From: Sva-07 sp942492715
Lineage (GTDB): Bacteria > Actinomycetota > Acidimicrobiia > Acidimicrobiales > Ilumatobacteraceae
Assembly: GCA_942492715.1 (NCBI GenBank)
Contig: CALOFW010000019.1
Span: 124,001 to 188,000, forward strand
Reading direction: 5' to 3'
Length of the DNA stretch: 64,000 bases
A program made the translations under genes and the position numbers. Positions 35,882 to 44,421 of this stretch are shown one piece after another (the stretch's first letter is position 1; the number at the start of each line of letters is the position of its first letter). Below the pieces are notes generated by a model. That model was not told the origin of the DNA. It ran no database searches and saw only the letters and a list, made by a program, of their open reading frames with translations.

Positions 35882-36727
35882 TCAGGTGAGCTTGGCGACG
35901 AGTTCGACGAGCGGGGCGCGGAAATCGCGCAGCATCGGAAGGCCGGCGGCGCGCCACACGGCGTTGTCGAGCACGCTGTTGGCGGGTCGGGGCGCCGGAC
36001 GGGGCGGATCGAGATCGGCGGTGGCGATCGGGCGGACGCGATCGGGGTCGTGACCGGCCGCAGCGAGGATTTCGCGCACGAACTCGAACCAGCTGACCGC
36101 TCCCTGGTTCGTCAGGTGATGGATGCCGGTCCGACGGTCGGCGGCGAGGCGATGCAGGGCCGGCGCGAGGTCGGCCGTGAACGTGGGGTGACCGCGCTGG
36201 TCGTCGACGAACGCCAACCCCTGATCGGGCGTCGATGCCAGACGCAGGACCAGCTCGACCATGTTGTGGCCGTGTTCGCCGCACAACCACGACGTGCGAG
36301 CCACTGCCGCAGCCGGACCGGCGGCGTGCTCCCCGGCGAGTTTGGAACGGCCGTACACCGACTGCGGGTTCGTCGGGTCGTCCTCCCGGTACGGACGCTC
36401 GAGGGTGCCGTCGAACACGTAGTCGGTGCTGACGTGCACGAGGTGCGCCCCCACGAGCTCGCAGGCGGCCGAGAGGTGGCCGACCGCGTCGGCATTGACG
36501 GCGAACGCGAGTGCTTCGTTCGTCTCGCACGCGTCGACCGCGGTGTACGCCGCGGCGTTGATCACCGCATCGGGCCGAACGCTGTCGAGGAGCTCTCCGA
36601 CCGCCACCGCATCGGTGATGTCGAGCGCTGCTCGATCGACCCCGACCACGTCGTCGCCGAGCGACCGGGCGTGGTCGACGACGTCGACGCCGAGTTGTCC
36701 CGCGGCACCCGTGACGAGCAGCTTCAC
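35882..36727 (-). CDS. rmlD: dTDP-4-dehydrorhamnose reductase
   Basis: Last enzyme of dTDP-L-rhamnose synthesis; reduces dTDP-4-keto-L-rhamnose with NADPH. The 281-residue protein has VTGAAGQLGVDVVDH, VINAAAYTAVDACE (RmlD signature), STDYVFDG, the YxxxK site in SVYGRSKLAGE and RTSWLCGEHGHN. Length is normal. It is the last gene of the four-gene rml operon and starts 10 bp after rmlB. The product supplies rhamnosyltransferases of the surrounding glycan region. Confidence 0.95.
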   Translation of the reverse strand: MKLLVTGAAGQLGVDVVDHARSLGDDVVGVDRAALDITDAVAVGELLDSVRPDAVINAAAYTAVDACETNEALAFAVNADAVGHLSAACELVGAHLVHVSTDYVFDGTLERPYREDDPTNPQSVYGRSKLAGEHAAGPAAAVARTSWLCGEHGHNMVELVLRLASTPDQGLAFVDDQRGHPTFTADLAPALHRLAADRRTGIHHLTNQGAVSWFEFVREILAAAGHDPDRVRPIATADLDPPRPAPRPANSVLDNAVWRAAGLPMLRDFRAPLVELVAKLT

Positions 36728-36737
36728 CGCGGCACTC

Positions 36738-37703
36738 TCAGAGCCCGGCCTTGGCCTTCAACGGCTCCCACCACTCCCGATTCGTCCGATACCACTCGAC
36801 GGTGGAGGCGAGCGACTCGTCGAACGAACGCGAGAGCGACCAGCCGAGCGCGCTCACCTTGTCGATGTTCACCGAGTACCGGCGGTCGTGGCCGAGGCGG
36901 TCCTCGACGGGCCGGATGAACGACTCGTCGCGACCGGTCAGCTCGAGCAGGCGGTGCGTGAGGTCGACGTTGGTGACCTCGTTGCCGGCACCGATGTTGT
37001 AGATCTCACCGGGAACGCCTCGGTCCAGCACGAGCTGGGCGGCGATGTTGTGGTCCTCGACGTGGATCCAGTCGCGCACGTTGAGCCCGTCGCCGTAGAG
37101 CGGCACCTGCTTGCCGTCGAGCAGGTTCGTGGTGAACAGCGGGATCACCTTCTCGGGGAACTGATAGGGCCCGTAGTTGTTCGAGCAACGCGTCACCACG
37201 ACCGGCAGACCGTAGGTCGAGAAGTACGAGAGTGCGATCAGATCGGAGCCCGCCTTCGCAGCGGAGTACGGCGAGCGCGGGGCCAGGATGTCGGTCTCCA
37301 CCGAGGAGCCCTCCTCGACCGAGCCGTACACCTCGTCGGTCGAGATGTGCAGGAACTTGCCGATGCCCACGGTGTTGGCGACGTCGCACAACACGTTGGT
37401 TCCCGTGCAGTTGGTCCGTACGAACTTCGAGCCGTCCGCGATCGAGCGATCGACGTGGCTCTCGGCCGCGAAGTGCACCACGGCGTCGTGGCCGTCCATC
37501 GAGCGGGCGACATCGTCGGCGTCACAGATGTCGGCGTGGACGAACTCGGTCCGGGGGTCGTCGAGCACGTCGCGGATGCTCTCGAGGTTGCCTGCGTACG
37601 TGAGGGCGTCGTAGATCGTGACCGAGTGGTCGGTCGTCGCCAGCACGTGACGCACGTAGTTCGATCCGATGAAGCCGGCGGCGCCGGTGACGAACAGTTT
37701 CAT
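36738..37703 (-). CDS. rmlB: dTDP-glucose 4,6-dehydratase
   Basis: Second enzyme of the rhamnose pathway; makes dTDP-4-keto-6-deoxy-D-glucose using bound NAD. The 321-residue protein shows TGAAGFIGSNYVRHVL, STDEVYGSVEEG, the catalytic site SPYSAAKAGSD and RCSNNYGPYQFPEKVIP, all diagnostic of RmlB. ATG 37703 is decided by GGGAG seven bases upstream and overlaps the rmlC stop by four bases (ATGA); the upstream extension has no family similarity. Confidence 0.96.
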   Translation of the reverse strand: MKLFVTGAAGFIGSNYVRHVLATTDHSVTIYDALTYAGNLESIRDVLDDPRTEFVHADICDADDVARSMDGHDAVVHFAAESHVDRSIADGSKFVRTNCTGTNVLCDVANTVGIGKFLHISTDEVYGSVEEGSSVETDILAPRSPYSAAKAGSDLIALSYFSTYGLPVVVTRCSNNYGPYQFPEKVIPLFTTNLLDGKQVPLYGDGLNVRDWIHVEDHNIAAQLVLDRGVPGEIYNIGAGNEVTNVDLTHRLLELTGRDESFIRPVEDRLGHDRRYSVNIDKVSALGWSLSRSFDESLASTVEWYRTNREWWEPLKAKAGL

Positions 37704-38266
37704 GTGTGAGCTCCCTGGCTGAGTTCGGTGAACGTGAGGGCCGAACGGTCCTTCGCCGAGATCTGTGCCGAATTGTCGGGGTCGATCGGCAGCGGCCACC
37801 GATCGAGGACGAGCGGGTCGAGCGGGGTGAACGCCGAACCAGGCATCCCCGGTTCCCACTCGCGGTCGAAGCAGTAGGCGTACTGCGTGGCTGGGGCGAG
37901 CGCCTGGAAACCGTTGGCCACGCCACTCGGCACGAGGACCTGAACGCCGGGCTCGAGTTCGACCTCGTCGACCATCCCGAAGGTCGGCGAGCCGGGGCGA
38001 ACGTCGACGTAGACGCCGTGGGCGCGCCCGTGGGCGACCGCAACGAGCTTGGTCATCTGCTCGGCGTGCATCCCGCGCACACCCCCGAGGTGCGTCACCG
38101 TGACATTGATCTGCTCGATCCGCCCGAACGACGCCCCGACACCGGCAAACGCCGACCGGCGGAACAGTTCGCGCACCGTCCCCCGCTCGTCGGTGACCTG
38201 CTTCATGGTGACGGTTACCAACCCGTCGATCGCGCCAGGTCGCGTCGTGAAATCGACGATCTTCAT
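37700..38266 (-). CDS. rmlC: dTDP-4-dehydrorhamnose 3,5-epimerase-like protein
   Basis: 188-residue cupin enzyme expected to epimerise dTDP-4-keto-6-deoxyglucose at C3 and C5. Seen: RIEQINVTVTHLGGVRGMH with the catalytic His in RGMHAEQ, KLVAVAHGRAHGVYVDVR, GSPTFG and the C-terminal Trp-Pro. Oddity: where most RmlC proteins read EGFAHGF this one reads SGVANGF, replacing a conserved His with Asn. The start ATG 38266 overlaps the rmlA stop. Operon position between rmlA and rmlB supports the assignment; a related sugar epimerase is the alternative. Confidence 0.88.
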   Translation of the reverse strand: MKIVDFTTRPGAIDGLVTVTMKQVTDERGTVRELFRRSAFAGVGASFGRIEQINVTVTHLGGVRGMHAEQMTKLVAVAHGRAHGVYVDVRPGSPTFGMVDEVELEPGVQVLVPSGVANGFQALAPATQYAYCFDREWEPGMPGSAFTPLDPLVLDRWPLPIDPDNSAQISAKDRSALTFTELSQGAHT

Positions 38267-39342
38267 TCGACGTCGATCTGGCAGTGGTCGCCGACCATCA
38301 GCCGGATGGCGCGGGGCTTGCGCTTGGTGCGGGACACGACGGCATCGCTGCCGATCAGGCTGTCCTCGAGCCGCGGGATGTCGATCACCTGGCTGCGCTC
38401 CATCACGACCGAGTGCTCGATCTCGGAGTGACGGACCTCGCAGTCGGCTCCGATCGCGCTGAAGGGGCCGATGAAGCTGTCGATGATCTTGGTCCCGGGC
38501 CCGATCGCCACCGGCCCACGAATGGTCGAGTTGACGATCTCGGCACCTGCCTCGACCACGACCCGGCCGTCGATGAACGAGGCGTCGTCGACCGAGCCGT
38601 CGATTCTCGTGGCGATCGTCTCGAGGATGAGGCGGTTCGCCTCGAGCAATGGCGTGAGCTTGCCGGTGTCGATCCACCATCCGGTGAGGATCTCCATGCG
38701 CACACGCCGTCCGTGGTCGATCAGCCACTGGATGGCGTCGGTGATCTCCAACTCGCCGCGTTCCGACGGTTCGATCGAGGCGACCGCCTCGTGGATCTCC
38801 CGGTCGAACAGATAGACGCCGACGAGCGCCAGGTTCGACGGCGGATCGACGGGCTTCTCGACGAGGTGGACGACGTGGCCGTCGGCGTCGAGCGATGCGA
38901 TCCCGAAGCGGTGCGGGTCGTCGACCTCCTTGAGCAGGATCTGCGCCGACGGCGGCTGCTCGGTGTCGCGGGCCGCAGTGAACGCCGCCACGAACGCTTC
39001 GAGGTCCTGTTCGAGCAGGTTGTCGCCGAGGTACATCACGAAGTCGTCGTCGCCGAGGAACTCCCTGGCGATCAGGACACAGTGCGCGAGACCGAGCGGT
39101 TCGTCCTGGGGGATGAACGTGATCTGGGCGCCGAACTGCGAGCCGTCGCCGAGGTCGGCCATCACCTCGTCGCGCGTGTCACCGACGATCACGCCGAGTT
39201 CGGTGATCCCGGCCGCCACCATCGAGCGGATCCCGTAGTGCAGGATCGGTGTGTTGGCCACGGGGACCAGCTGCTTGGCCCGGGTGTGGGTGATCGGCCG
39301 CAGCCGTGTGCCGGCACCGCCGGCGAGAATGAGCGCCTTCAT
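38263..39342 (-). CDS. rmlA: Glucose-1-phosphate thymidylyltransferase, long form
   Basis: First enzyme of dTDP-rhamnose synthesis. The 359-residue protein has the nucleotidyltransferase loop GGAGTRLRPITHTRAKQLVP, VMYLGDNLLEQD, FGIASLD, VEKP and a C-terminal left-handed beta-helix (VVEAGAEIVNSTIRGPVAIG). The extra C-terminal domain and length of about 355 match the StrD-like long RmlA of actinobacteria rather than the short 290-residue form. ATG 39342 fits the family start. It heads the rmlA-C-B-D operon, all genes overlapping or nearly so. Confidence 0.95.
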   Translation of the reverse strand: MKALILAGGAGTRLRPITHTRAKQLVPVANTPILHYGIRSMVAAGITELGVIVGDTRDEVMADLGDGSQFGAQITFIPQDEPLGLAHCVLIAREFLGDDDFVMYLGDNLLEQDLEAFVAAFTAARDTEQPPSAQILLKEVDDPHRFGIASLDADGHVVHLVEKPVDPPSNLALVGVYLFDREIHEAVASIEPSERGELEITDAIQWLIDHGRRVRMEILTGWWIDTGKLTPLLEANRLILETIATRIDGSVDDASFIDGRVVVEAGAEIVNSTIRGPVAIGPGTKIIDSFIGPFSAIGADCEVRHSEIEHSVVMERSQVIDIPRLEDSLIGSDAVVSRTKRKPRAIRLMVGDHCQIDVE

Positions 39343-39382
39343 GACGCGCCGCAGTGTAGGGCGCCGCAGCGGAGCCGTGCTG

Positions 39383-40381
39383 TTAGGGGCCGACCGGCGG
39401 GGGCGGCCCGAGCCCGCGGAAGTAGTCCAGGATCGGCTCGGCGCCGTCGCCGAGGACGAGGACGGCATTGCCGTTCTTCGTCACGCCGACGACCGGGAGC
39501 TGGTACTTGTTGAGGCCGGCCGAGAATGCCTTGCGGAGGGTGCCGGCAGCGCCGACCGGATCGAGGCCCGGATCCATGCGCACCGCCCCACTCGCGGCCG
39601 AGATCAGCTCCGACGCCATGAAGGGGTCGGACTGCAACTTGTCGATCGTGGCATTCGCCGTGAGCTGCAGGAAGTCCTGCTGGCGTTCGATCCGGCCGAG
39701 GTCGGAGGTCGGGTCGGTCCTCCAAGCGCCGTCGCGGAACTCCTCGTAGTACCGGCTGCGGGCGTACTGCAGCGCCTGGAGCCCGTCGAGTTGGTTGCAC
39801 CCGGGTTGCTGGTCGAGGCCCGTGTTCTTGTCGCGCGTGGCGTACTCGAAGCACACCGTCGTGCCCCCGACGGCATCGATGAGGTCCTTGAAGCCGTTGA
39901 AGTCGATGTCGACGACGTGGTGGATCGGGATGCCGAGTTCCTGGGTGATCGTGGCGGCGAGCACGTCGGTGCCGTCGCTGTACGCCGAGTTGATCCGGCT
40001 CGCATCGTCGCTGCCTGCGATGTCGACCCAGAGATCGCGGGGCAGGCTGACGATCGACGCACCGTCGCCGTTCTCCTCCTGTCGAAGGATCATGATCGTG
40101 TCGGATCGACGACCCTGGACCTCGCTGGTGTCGCCGATCCCGCCGAAGTCGGGGTCGTTCGGGTCGGCGTTCTCACGGGTGTCGGAGCCGATCAACAGGT
40201 AGTTCTGAGCGGGCCCCACCTGCGGCGTGAGCGCCAGCTCGAGCCCATCGATCCGTTCGACGTCGGACGTCCGAGCGTTGGCAGCCGAGATGACACCGAA
40301 CGCACCCGATCCCCCGACGGCCAGCGCGAACAGCAGCGCGAGGGGCGCGGAACTCAGCCGGCGCCGAGACGGAGGGGACAT
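39383..40381 (-). CDS. LytR-CpsA-Psr (LCP) family wall-glycan ligase
   Basis: 332-residue membrane-anchored protein with one N-terminal helix (about residues 12-33) and an outer LCP domain. Motifs: YLLIGSDTRENAD, GRRSDTIMIL, SLPRDLWVDI and RINSAYSDG, which carry the conserved Arg and Asp residues that bind the pyrophosphate lipid. LCP proteins transfer glycans from undecaprenyl carriers to peptidoglycan. Next to the rml operon it probably attaches the rhamnose/fucose polymer to the wall. TAGCGT lies seven bases before ATG 40381, so its mRNA is probably leaderless; the earlier in-frame codons are rejected for that reason. Confidence 0.92.
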   Translation of the reverse strand: MSPPSRRRLSSAPLALLFALAVGGSGAFGVISAANARTSDVERIDGLELALTPQVGPAQNYLLIGSDTRENADPNDPDFGGIGDTSEVQGRRSDTIMILRQEENGDGASIVSLPRDLWVDIAGSDDASRINSAYSDGTDVLAATITQELGIPIHHVVDIDFNGFKDLIDAVGGTTVCFEYATRDKNTGLDQQPGCNQLDGLQALQYARSRYYEEFRDGAWRTDPTSDLGRIERQQDFLQLTANATIDKLQSDPFMASELISAASGAVRMDPGLDPVGAAGTLRKAFSAGLNKYQLPVVGVTKNGNAVLVLGDGAEPILDYFRGLGPPPPVGP

Positions 40382-40452
40382 CACTGCAACGCTACTGGCG
40401 CCACTGCGGGCGCTGGTGGCAGCACCTCGGCCGGCACGCACTCACACCGGAT

Positions 40453-41214
40453 TCACACGATGTGGTCGCCGTGGTCGCGGTCGCCGGGTCGGAGGTGGAC
40501 GATGTCGCCGACGCCGTAGGACGTGATCGTTCCGTCGGACGCCTCGACCACGAGACGACCATCGTCGTCGAGATCGATGGCCGTGCCGAACGCGACGGCA
40601 CCGCCTGGCAGTTCCACGCGCACGCGGCGACCGAGGGTCGAGAGCTCGGATCGATAGGCCGCAGCGACGTCCGCCGGCAGCTCGTCGAGCGCTGACAACA
40701 CGAGGCGGAGCACGTCGGCCGGGGACCCGTCGACGTCGAGCGCTGCAGCACCCTCCGGCGCCCATCCCACGTTGAGCCCGAGACCGACGACGACGGCGTC
40801 GGCCGCCGACGCCCGCTGCGCGAGGATCCCGGCGAGTTTGCGACCGTCGACGAGCACGTCGTTCGGCCACTTGAGCGAGACGCCGAGGTCGGGCCGCATC
40901 GACCGGACCGCCGCGAGTGCGGCGAGACCGATGCGATGGGTGGCCTCCGACGGCGGTGACGGCACGGGGGCCACGGCGATCGACACCAGCAGGTTCGCTC
41001 CGCGAGGCGCATCCCACGGACGATCCAAGCGACCGCGGCCCGCGGTCTGATGATCGGCGAGCAACACGGTTCGATCGCCTGCGTCACCCGCTTCGACCAG
41101 TGCCAGCAGGTCGGCGTTCGTGCTGCCCGTCTCCGCGACATGACGCACGTCCCATCGGGTCGGCCACCCGCCGCGAGCGGGATCGTCGCCCCAGATGTCC
41201 CCGCGCGAGTCCAC
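40453..41214 (-). CDS. birA: Biotin-[acetyl-CoA-carboxylase] ligase
   Basis: 253-residue monofunctional biotin protein ligase, lacking the DNA-binding N-terminal domain of E. coli BirA. Seen: ETGSTNADLLALVE, the biotin/AMP loop QTAGRGRLDRPW, and KWPNDVLVDGRKLAGIL. It activates biotin as biotinyl-AMP and attaches it to the lysine of carboxylase carrier domains such as the one encoded 20 bp away on the other strand. The GTG start at 41214 is chosen because an upstream extension would run through the divergent gene start. Confidence 0.94.
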   Translation of the reverse strand: MDSRGDIWGDDPARGGWPTRWDVRHVAETGSTNADLLALVEAGDAGDRTVLLADHQTAGRGRLDRPWDAPRGANLLVSIAVAPVPSPPSEATHRIGLAALAAVRSMRPDLGVSLKWPNDVLVDGRKLAGILAQRASAADAVVVGLGLNVGWAPEGAAALDVDGSPADVLRLVLSALDELPADVAAAYRSELSTLGRRVRVELPGGAVAFGTAIDLDDDGRLVVEASDGTITSYGVGDIVHLRPGDRDHGDHIV

Positions 41215-41233
41215 GGCCCCTACATTGGCACTC
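41215..41233. promoter_or_regulatory. Very short divergent gap, birA and carboxylase gene
   Basis: Only 19 bp separate the two start codons. TACATT at 41221-41226 lies seven bases before the carboxylase GTG. Any birA promoter must overlap the coding start of the carboxylase gene, so transcription of the two genes should interfere or be coordinated. Confidence 0.5.
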
Positions 41234-43006
41234 GTGCTCCAGAAGATCCTGATCGCCAACCGCGGCGAAATTGCTGTCCGTGTCATCCGCGCTGCCCGGG
41301 AAATGGGCATTCCGACGGTGGCGGTCTATTCCGAGCTGGACCGTGATTCGCTCCACGTCCGCCTCGCCGACGAGGCCTACGCGCTCGGCGGGCAGACCGC
41401 TGCCGAGAGCTACATCAACACCGACGTGATGCTCGATGTGATCAAGCGCAGCGGCGCCGACTCGGTGCATCCCGGGTACGGCTTCTTCTCCGAGAATGCC
41501 GACTTCGCTCGAGCGATCACCGAGATGGGCGTCGAGTTCATCGGCCCGCCTGCGAGCGCGATGGACGAGATGTCCGACAAGGTGTCGAGCCGTCTCGCGG
41601 CGATCCGCGGTGGCGCTCCGATCGTGCCGGGCACCACCGAGTTCGCCAAGGGCCCCGAGGAGATCAAGGCGTTCGGCAACGAGTTCGGTTGGCCGGTCTG
41701 CATCAAGGCCGCGTTCGGCGGCGGCGGCCGCGGCATGAAGGTCGTGCAGTCGGAGGCCGAGGTCGACGATGCGATGGCGAGTGCCCAGCGTGAGGCCAAG
41801 AGCTTCTTCGGGCGTGACGAGGTGTACGTCGAGCGGTACCTCACCTGGCCGCGCCACGTCGAGATCCAGCTGGTCGGCGACAAGCACGGCAACTGTGTCT
41901 GGATCTCGTCGCGTGACTGCTCGGCGCAGCGCCGCCACCAGAAGCTCGTCGAGGAGGCCCCGGCTCCCGATCTTCCCGACGGCGTCGAGGAAGCGATGGG
42001 CGAGGCCGCGGTCAAGGCGGCGAAGGCCGTCGGCTACTACGGCGCCGGCACCGTCGAGTTCATCTTCCAGGACGGCGAGTTCTTCTTCCTCGAGATGAAC
42101 ACCCGCCTCCAGGTCGAGCATCCGGTGAGCGAGATGATCACCGACATCGATCTCGTCGAGTGGCAGATCAGGGTCGCCGCCGGCGAGGAACTCCCGATGA
42201 CCCAGGCCGAAGTGAACGCCGCCCGACGTGGCCACTCGATCGAGATCCGTATCAACGCCGAGGACGTCGCCGGGGGCAAGTTCCTGCCGTCGCCGGGCCC
42301 GATCACGAAGCTGCTCGCGCCGGACGGGTTCGGGGTGCGTTTCGATTCGGGCTACCACTCGGGCGACGAGATCAGTCAGTTCTACGACAACCTGGTCGGC
42401 AAACTGATCGTGTGGGGCCGCGACCGCGAGGTGGCGATCGCCCGCACGATCCGAGCACTCGACGAACTGGTCGTCGAAGGCGTTGCCACCACGATCCCGG
42501 CCGACCTCGCCATTCTCCGGCACCCGGACTTCGCTGCGGTCACGCACTCCACGAAGTGGGTCGAGGAGACACTCGACCTCACCGGCATCGGCGGCATGTC
42601 CGAATCGGCGTCGCCCGAGACCGACGGCGACGCCGAACCCCTCGTCAAGCGCTCGACGACCGTCGAGGTCAACGGCAAGCGCTTCGACGTCAACATGTGG
42701 GTTCCCGAGACTCCGGCCGTCGTGTCGGGCGGTGCCGCCCCGACCAAGACGAAGAAGAAGCACAGCTCTGCGAGCGGCGGCGGCGGTCTCGCTTCGGGCT
42801 CGGTCGAGGCGCCGATGCAGGGCACGATCGTGAAGCTGCTCGTCGAGGTCGGTCAGGCGGTCGAGGTCGGAACGGGCATCGTGGTGCTCGAGGCCATGAA
42901 GATGGAGAACCAGATCAACGCCGAGAAGGCGGGCACGGTCAAGGAGATCAAGGTCAACGCCGGGGACACGGTCGGCGGCGGCGACATCCTCGCCGTGATC
43001 GAGTGA
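41234..43006 (+). CDS. Acetyl/propionyl-CoA carboxylase alpha subunit (biotin carboxylase + BCCP)
   Basis: 590-residue cytoplasmic subunit of a biotin-dependent acyl-CoA carboxylase. Order: biotin carboxylase N-domain (KILIANRGEIAVRVIRAARE), ATP-grasp with the glycine-rich loop GGGGRGMK, the carboxylase signature with EMNTRLQVEHPVSE, a linker with a Lys/Ser-rich stretch, and a C-terminal biotinyl domain whose AMKMEN motif puts the biotin on Lys 556. Start GTG 41234 follows a TACATT box by seven bases. A carboxyltransferase beta subunit is not in the window. The product could serve fatty-acid or propionyl-CoA metabolism, the latter fitting the mutase at 53997. Confidence 0.95.
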   Translation: MLQKILIANRGEIAVRVIRAAREMGIPTVAVYSELDRDSLHVRLADEAYALGGQTAAESYINTDVMLDVIKRSGADSVHPGYGFFSENADFARAITEMGVEFIGPPASAMDEMSDKVSSRLAAIRGGAPIVPGTTEFAKGPEEIKAFGNEFGWPVCIKAAFGGGGRGMKVVQSEAEVDDAMASAQREAKSFFGRDEVYVERYLTWPRHVEIQLVGDKHGNCVWISSRDCSAQRRHQKLVEEAPAPDLPDGVEEAMGEAAVKAAKAVGYYGAGTVEFIFQDGEFFFLEMNTRLQVEHPVSEMITDIDLVEWQIRVAAGEELPMTQAEVNAARRGHSIEIRINAEDVAGGKFLPSPGPITKLLAPDGFGVRFDSGYHSGDEISQFYDNLVGKLIVWGRDREVAIARTIRALDELVVEGVATTIPADLAILRHPDFAAVTHSTKWVEETLDLTGIGGMSESASPETDGDAEPLVKRSTTVEVNGKRFDVNMWVPETPAVVSGGAAPTKTKKKHSSASGGGGLASGSVEAPMQGTIVKLLVEVGQAVEVGTGIVVLEAMKMENQINAEKAGTVKEIKVNAGDTVGGGDILAVIE

Positions 43007-43039
43007 ATGAGACGTGGGGTCTGACCCCACGTCTCATTC
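43005..43039. terminator. 35-bp perfect palindrome containing both stops of convergent genes
   Basis: 17-base arms (GAATGAGACGTGGGGTC and its complement) around a single T. The left arm overlaps the carboxylase TGA (43004-43006), and the right arm holds the lpdA-like TGA (43034-43036). It should act as a terminator in both directions. An almost identical copy lies at 62263-62297. Confidence 0.85.
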
Positions 43040-44395
43040 GGCGGCTTCGGAGAGGGCCTCGCTGAGCGCTGGATGCACCAGGATGCTCTCGGCCAGGTCG
43101 GTGACGGTCAACCCGGCGGTGACGGCGACGGCGATCACCGAGATCAGCTCGGCCGCCTGACGTCCGACGATCGAGCCGCCGAGCACCTCACCGGTGGCCG
43201 GATCGGAGATGATCTTCACGAACCCCGTCGTGTCGTTGTTGATCATCGCCTTCGCCGTCGACGAGAACGGCACCTTGGTCACCCGGATCTTGCGGCCGGA
43301 ACTGAAGGCCTCCGCCTCGGCGAGACCGACGTCGGCGATCTCCGGTTCGGTGAAGATGGCCGACGCGGCCTTGTCGTAGTCGAGGTGGCGGTGGCTGCGC
43401 GTGTGGCCACCCATGATGTGCTCGGCGACCTTGCGTCCCTGCATCGACGCCACCGACGACAGCGGCAGCTTGCCGCTGATGTCGCCCGCTGCGTAGATGT
43501 GGGGCACGTTGGTGACGCAGTGCTGGTTGATGCCGACGTAGCCCCACTCGTCGACGGCGACGCCGGCGGCGTCGAGTCCGACGTCTTCGGTGTTCGGGAT
43601 CGAGCCGATGGCGAGCACGGCGTGGCTCGACGTGACCGAGCGTCCGTCGTCGGTGCGCACGATCACCTCGTCGTCGGACCGTTCGATCGATTCGGCCCGG
43701 GCCCCCATCACGAGCTTGACGCCGCGGCGCATGAACTCCTCCTCGAGGACCGCCGCGACCTCGGGGTCCTTGCCGGGCAGCACCTGTTGGCGGCTCACCA
43801 CCAGGGTCACCTTCGAGCCGAACGAGGAGAACATGTGCACGAACTCGACGCCGGTGACGCCCGAGCCGATCACCGTCACGCTCTCCGGGAAGATCTTCGG
43901 CGGATAGCAGTCCCGGGTGGTCAGGATCCTGTCGCCGTCGGGTTGGCACCAGTCCGGGATCCGCGGTCGCGATCCGGTCGAGACGAGCGCAGCGTCGAAC
44001 TCGACCGTCTCGACGCCTTCGGGGCCCTCGACGACGACCGTGTGCGGCCCCGTGAAACGGCCGGTGCCCCGAAGCATCCGCACACCCTGGCTGGTCAGCA
44101 GCTGCGCGGTGTTGTCACGCATCGTGTTCTCGATCGACTCGATGCGCTCGGTCAGTCCGCCGACGTCGACCGCAGTGTCGACCGTCGCCAGTCCCATCCC
44201 CCCGATCGCACGCGTCCGACTGATCGCCCTGCCGGTTGCGATCATCGACTTCGATGGAATGCAGTCCCACAGATGGGCGGCACCGCCCACGATGTCTCGC
44301 TCGACCATCGTCACCTGCGCACCGAGGCGGGCCGCCGTGGTCGCCGCGACATTGCCCGCCGGACCGCCTCCGATGATCACGAATCTGGTGCTCAC
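43034..44395 (-). CDS. LpdA-like flavoprotein pyridine nucleotide oxidoreductase without redox disulfide
   Basis: 453-residue FAD protein of the disulfide-reductase fold. Seen: FAD loop VIIGGGPAGN, NAD loop TVIGSGVTGVEF, IYAAGDISG and the C-terminal dimer domain with HPALSEALSEAAE. The active-site segment is GGAAHLWDCIPSKS, so only one of the two redox cysteines is present. The same loss is known in mycobacterial LpdA (Rv3303c), an NAD(P)H-quinone reductase, so quinone or small-molecule reduction is likelier than lipoamide or glutathione reduction. GTG 44395 has TAGCCT seven bases upstream. Confidence 0.88.
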   Translation of the reverse strand: MSTRFVIIGGGPAGNVAATTAARLGAQVTMVERDIVGGAAHLWDCIPSKSMIATGRAISRTRAIGGMGLATVDTAVDVGGLTERIESIENTMRDNTAQLLTSQGVRMLRGTGRFTGPHTVVVEGPEGVETVEFDAALVSTGSRPRIPDWCQPDGDRILTTRDCYPPKIFPESVTVIGSGVTGVEFVHMFSSFGSKVTLVVSRQQVLPGKDPEVAAVLEEEFMRRGVKLVMGARAESIERSDDEVIVRTDDGRSVTSSHAVLAIGSIPNTEDVGLDAAGVAVDEWGYVGINQHCVTNVPHIYAAGDISGKLPLSSVASMQGRKVAEHIMGGHTRSHRHLDYDKAASAIFTEPEIADVGLAEAEAFSSGRKIRVTKVPFSSTAKAMINNDTTGFVKIISDPATGEVLGGSIVGRQAAELISVIAVAVTAGLTVTDLAESILVHPALSEALSEAAE

Positions 44396-44421
44396 GGGCC
44401 CCAGGCTATGCCGCAGCAACG

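Noticed and set aside
41195..41233. Longer N-terminus for the carboxylase from ATG 41195
   Set aside because: It would overlap the birA start, and the family begins at the KILIANRGE segment just after GTG 41234, which has a well-placed TACATT box.
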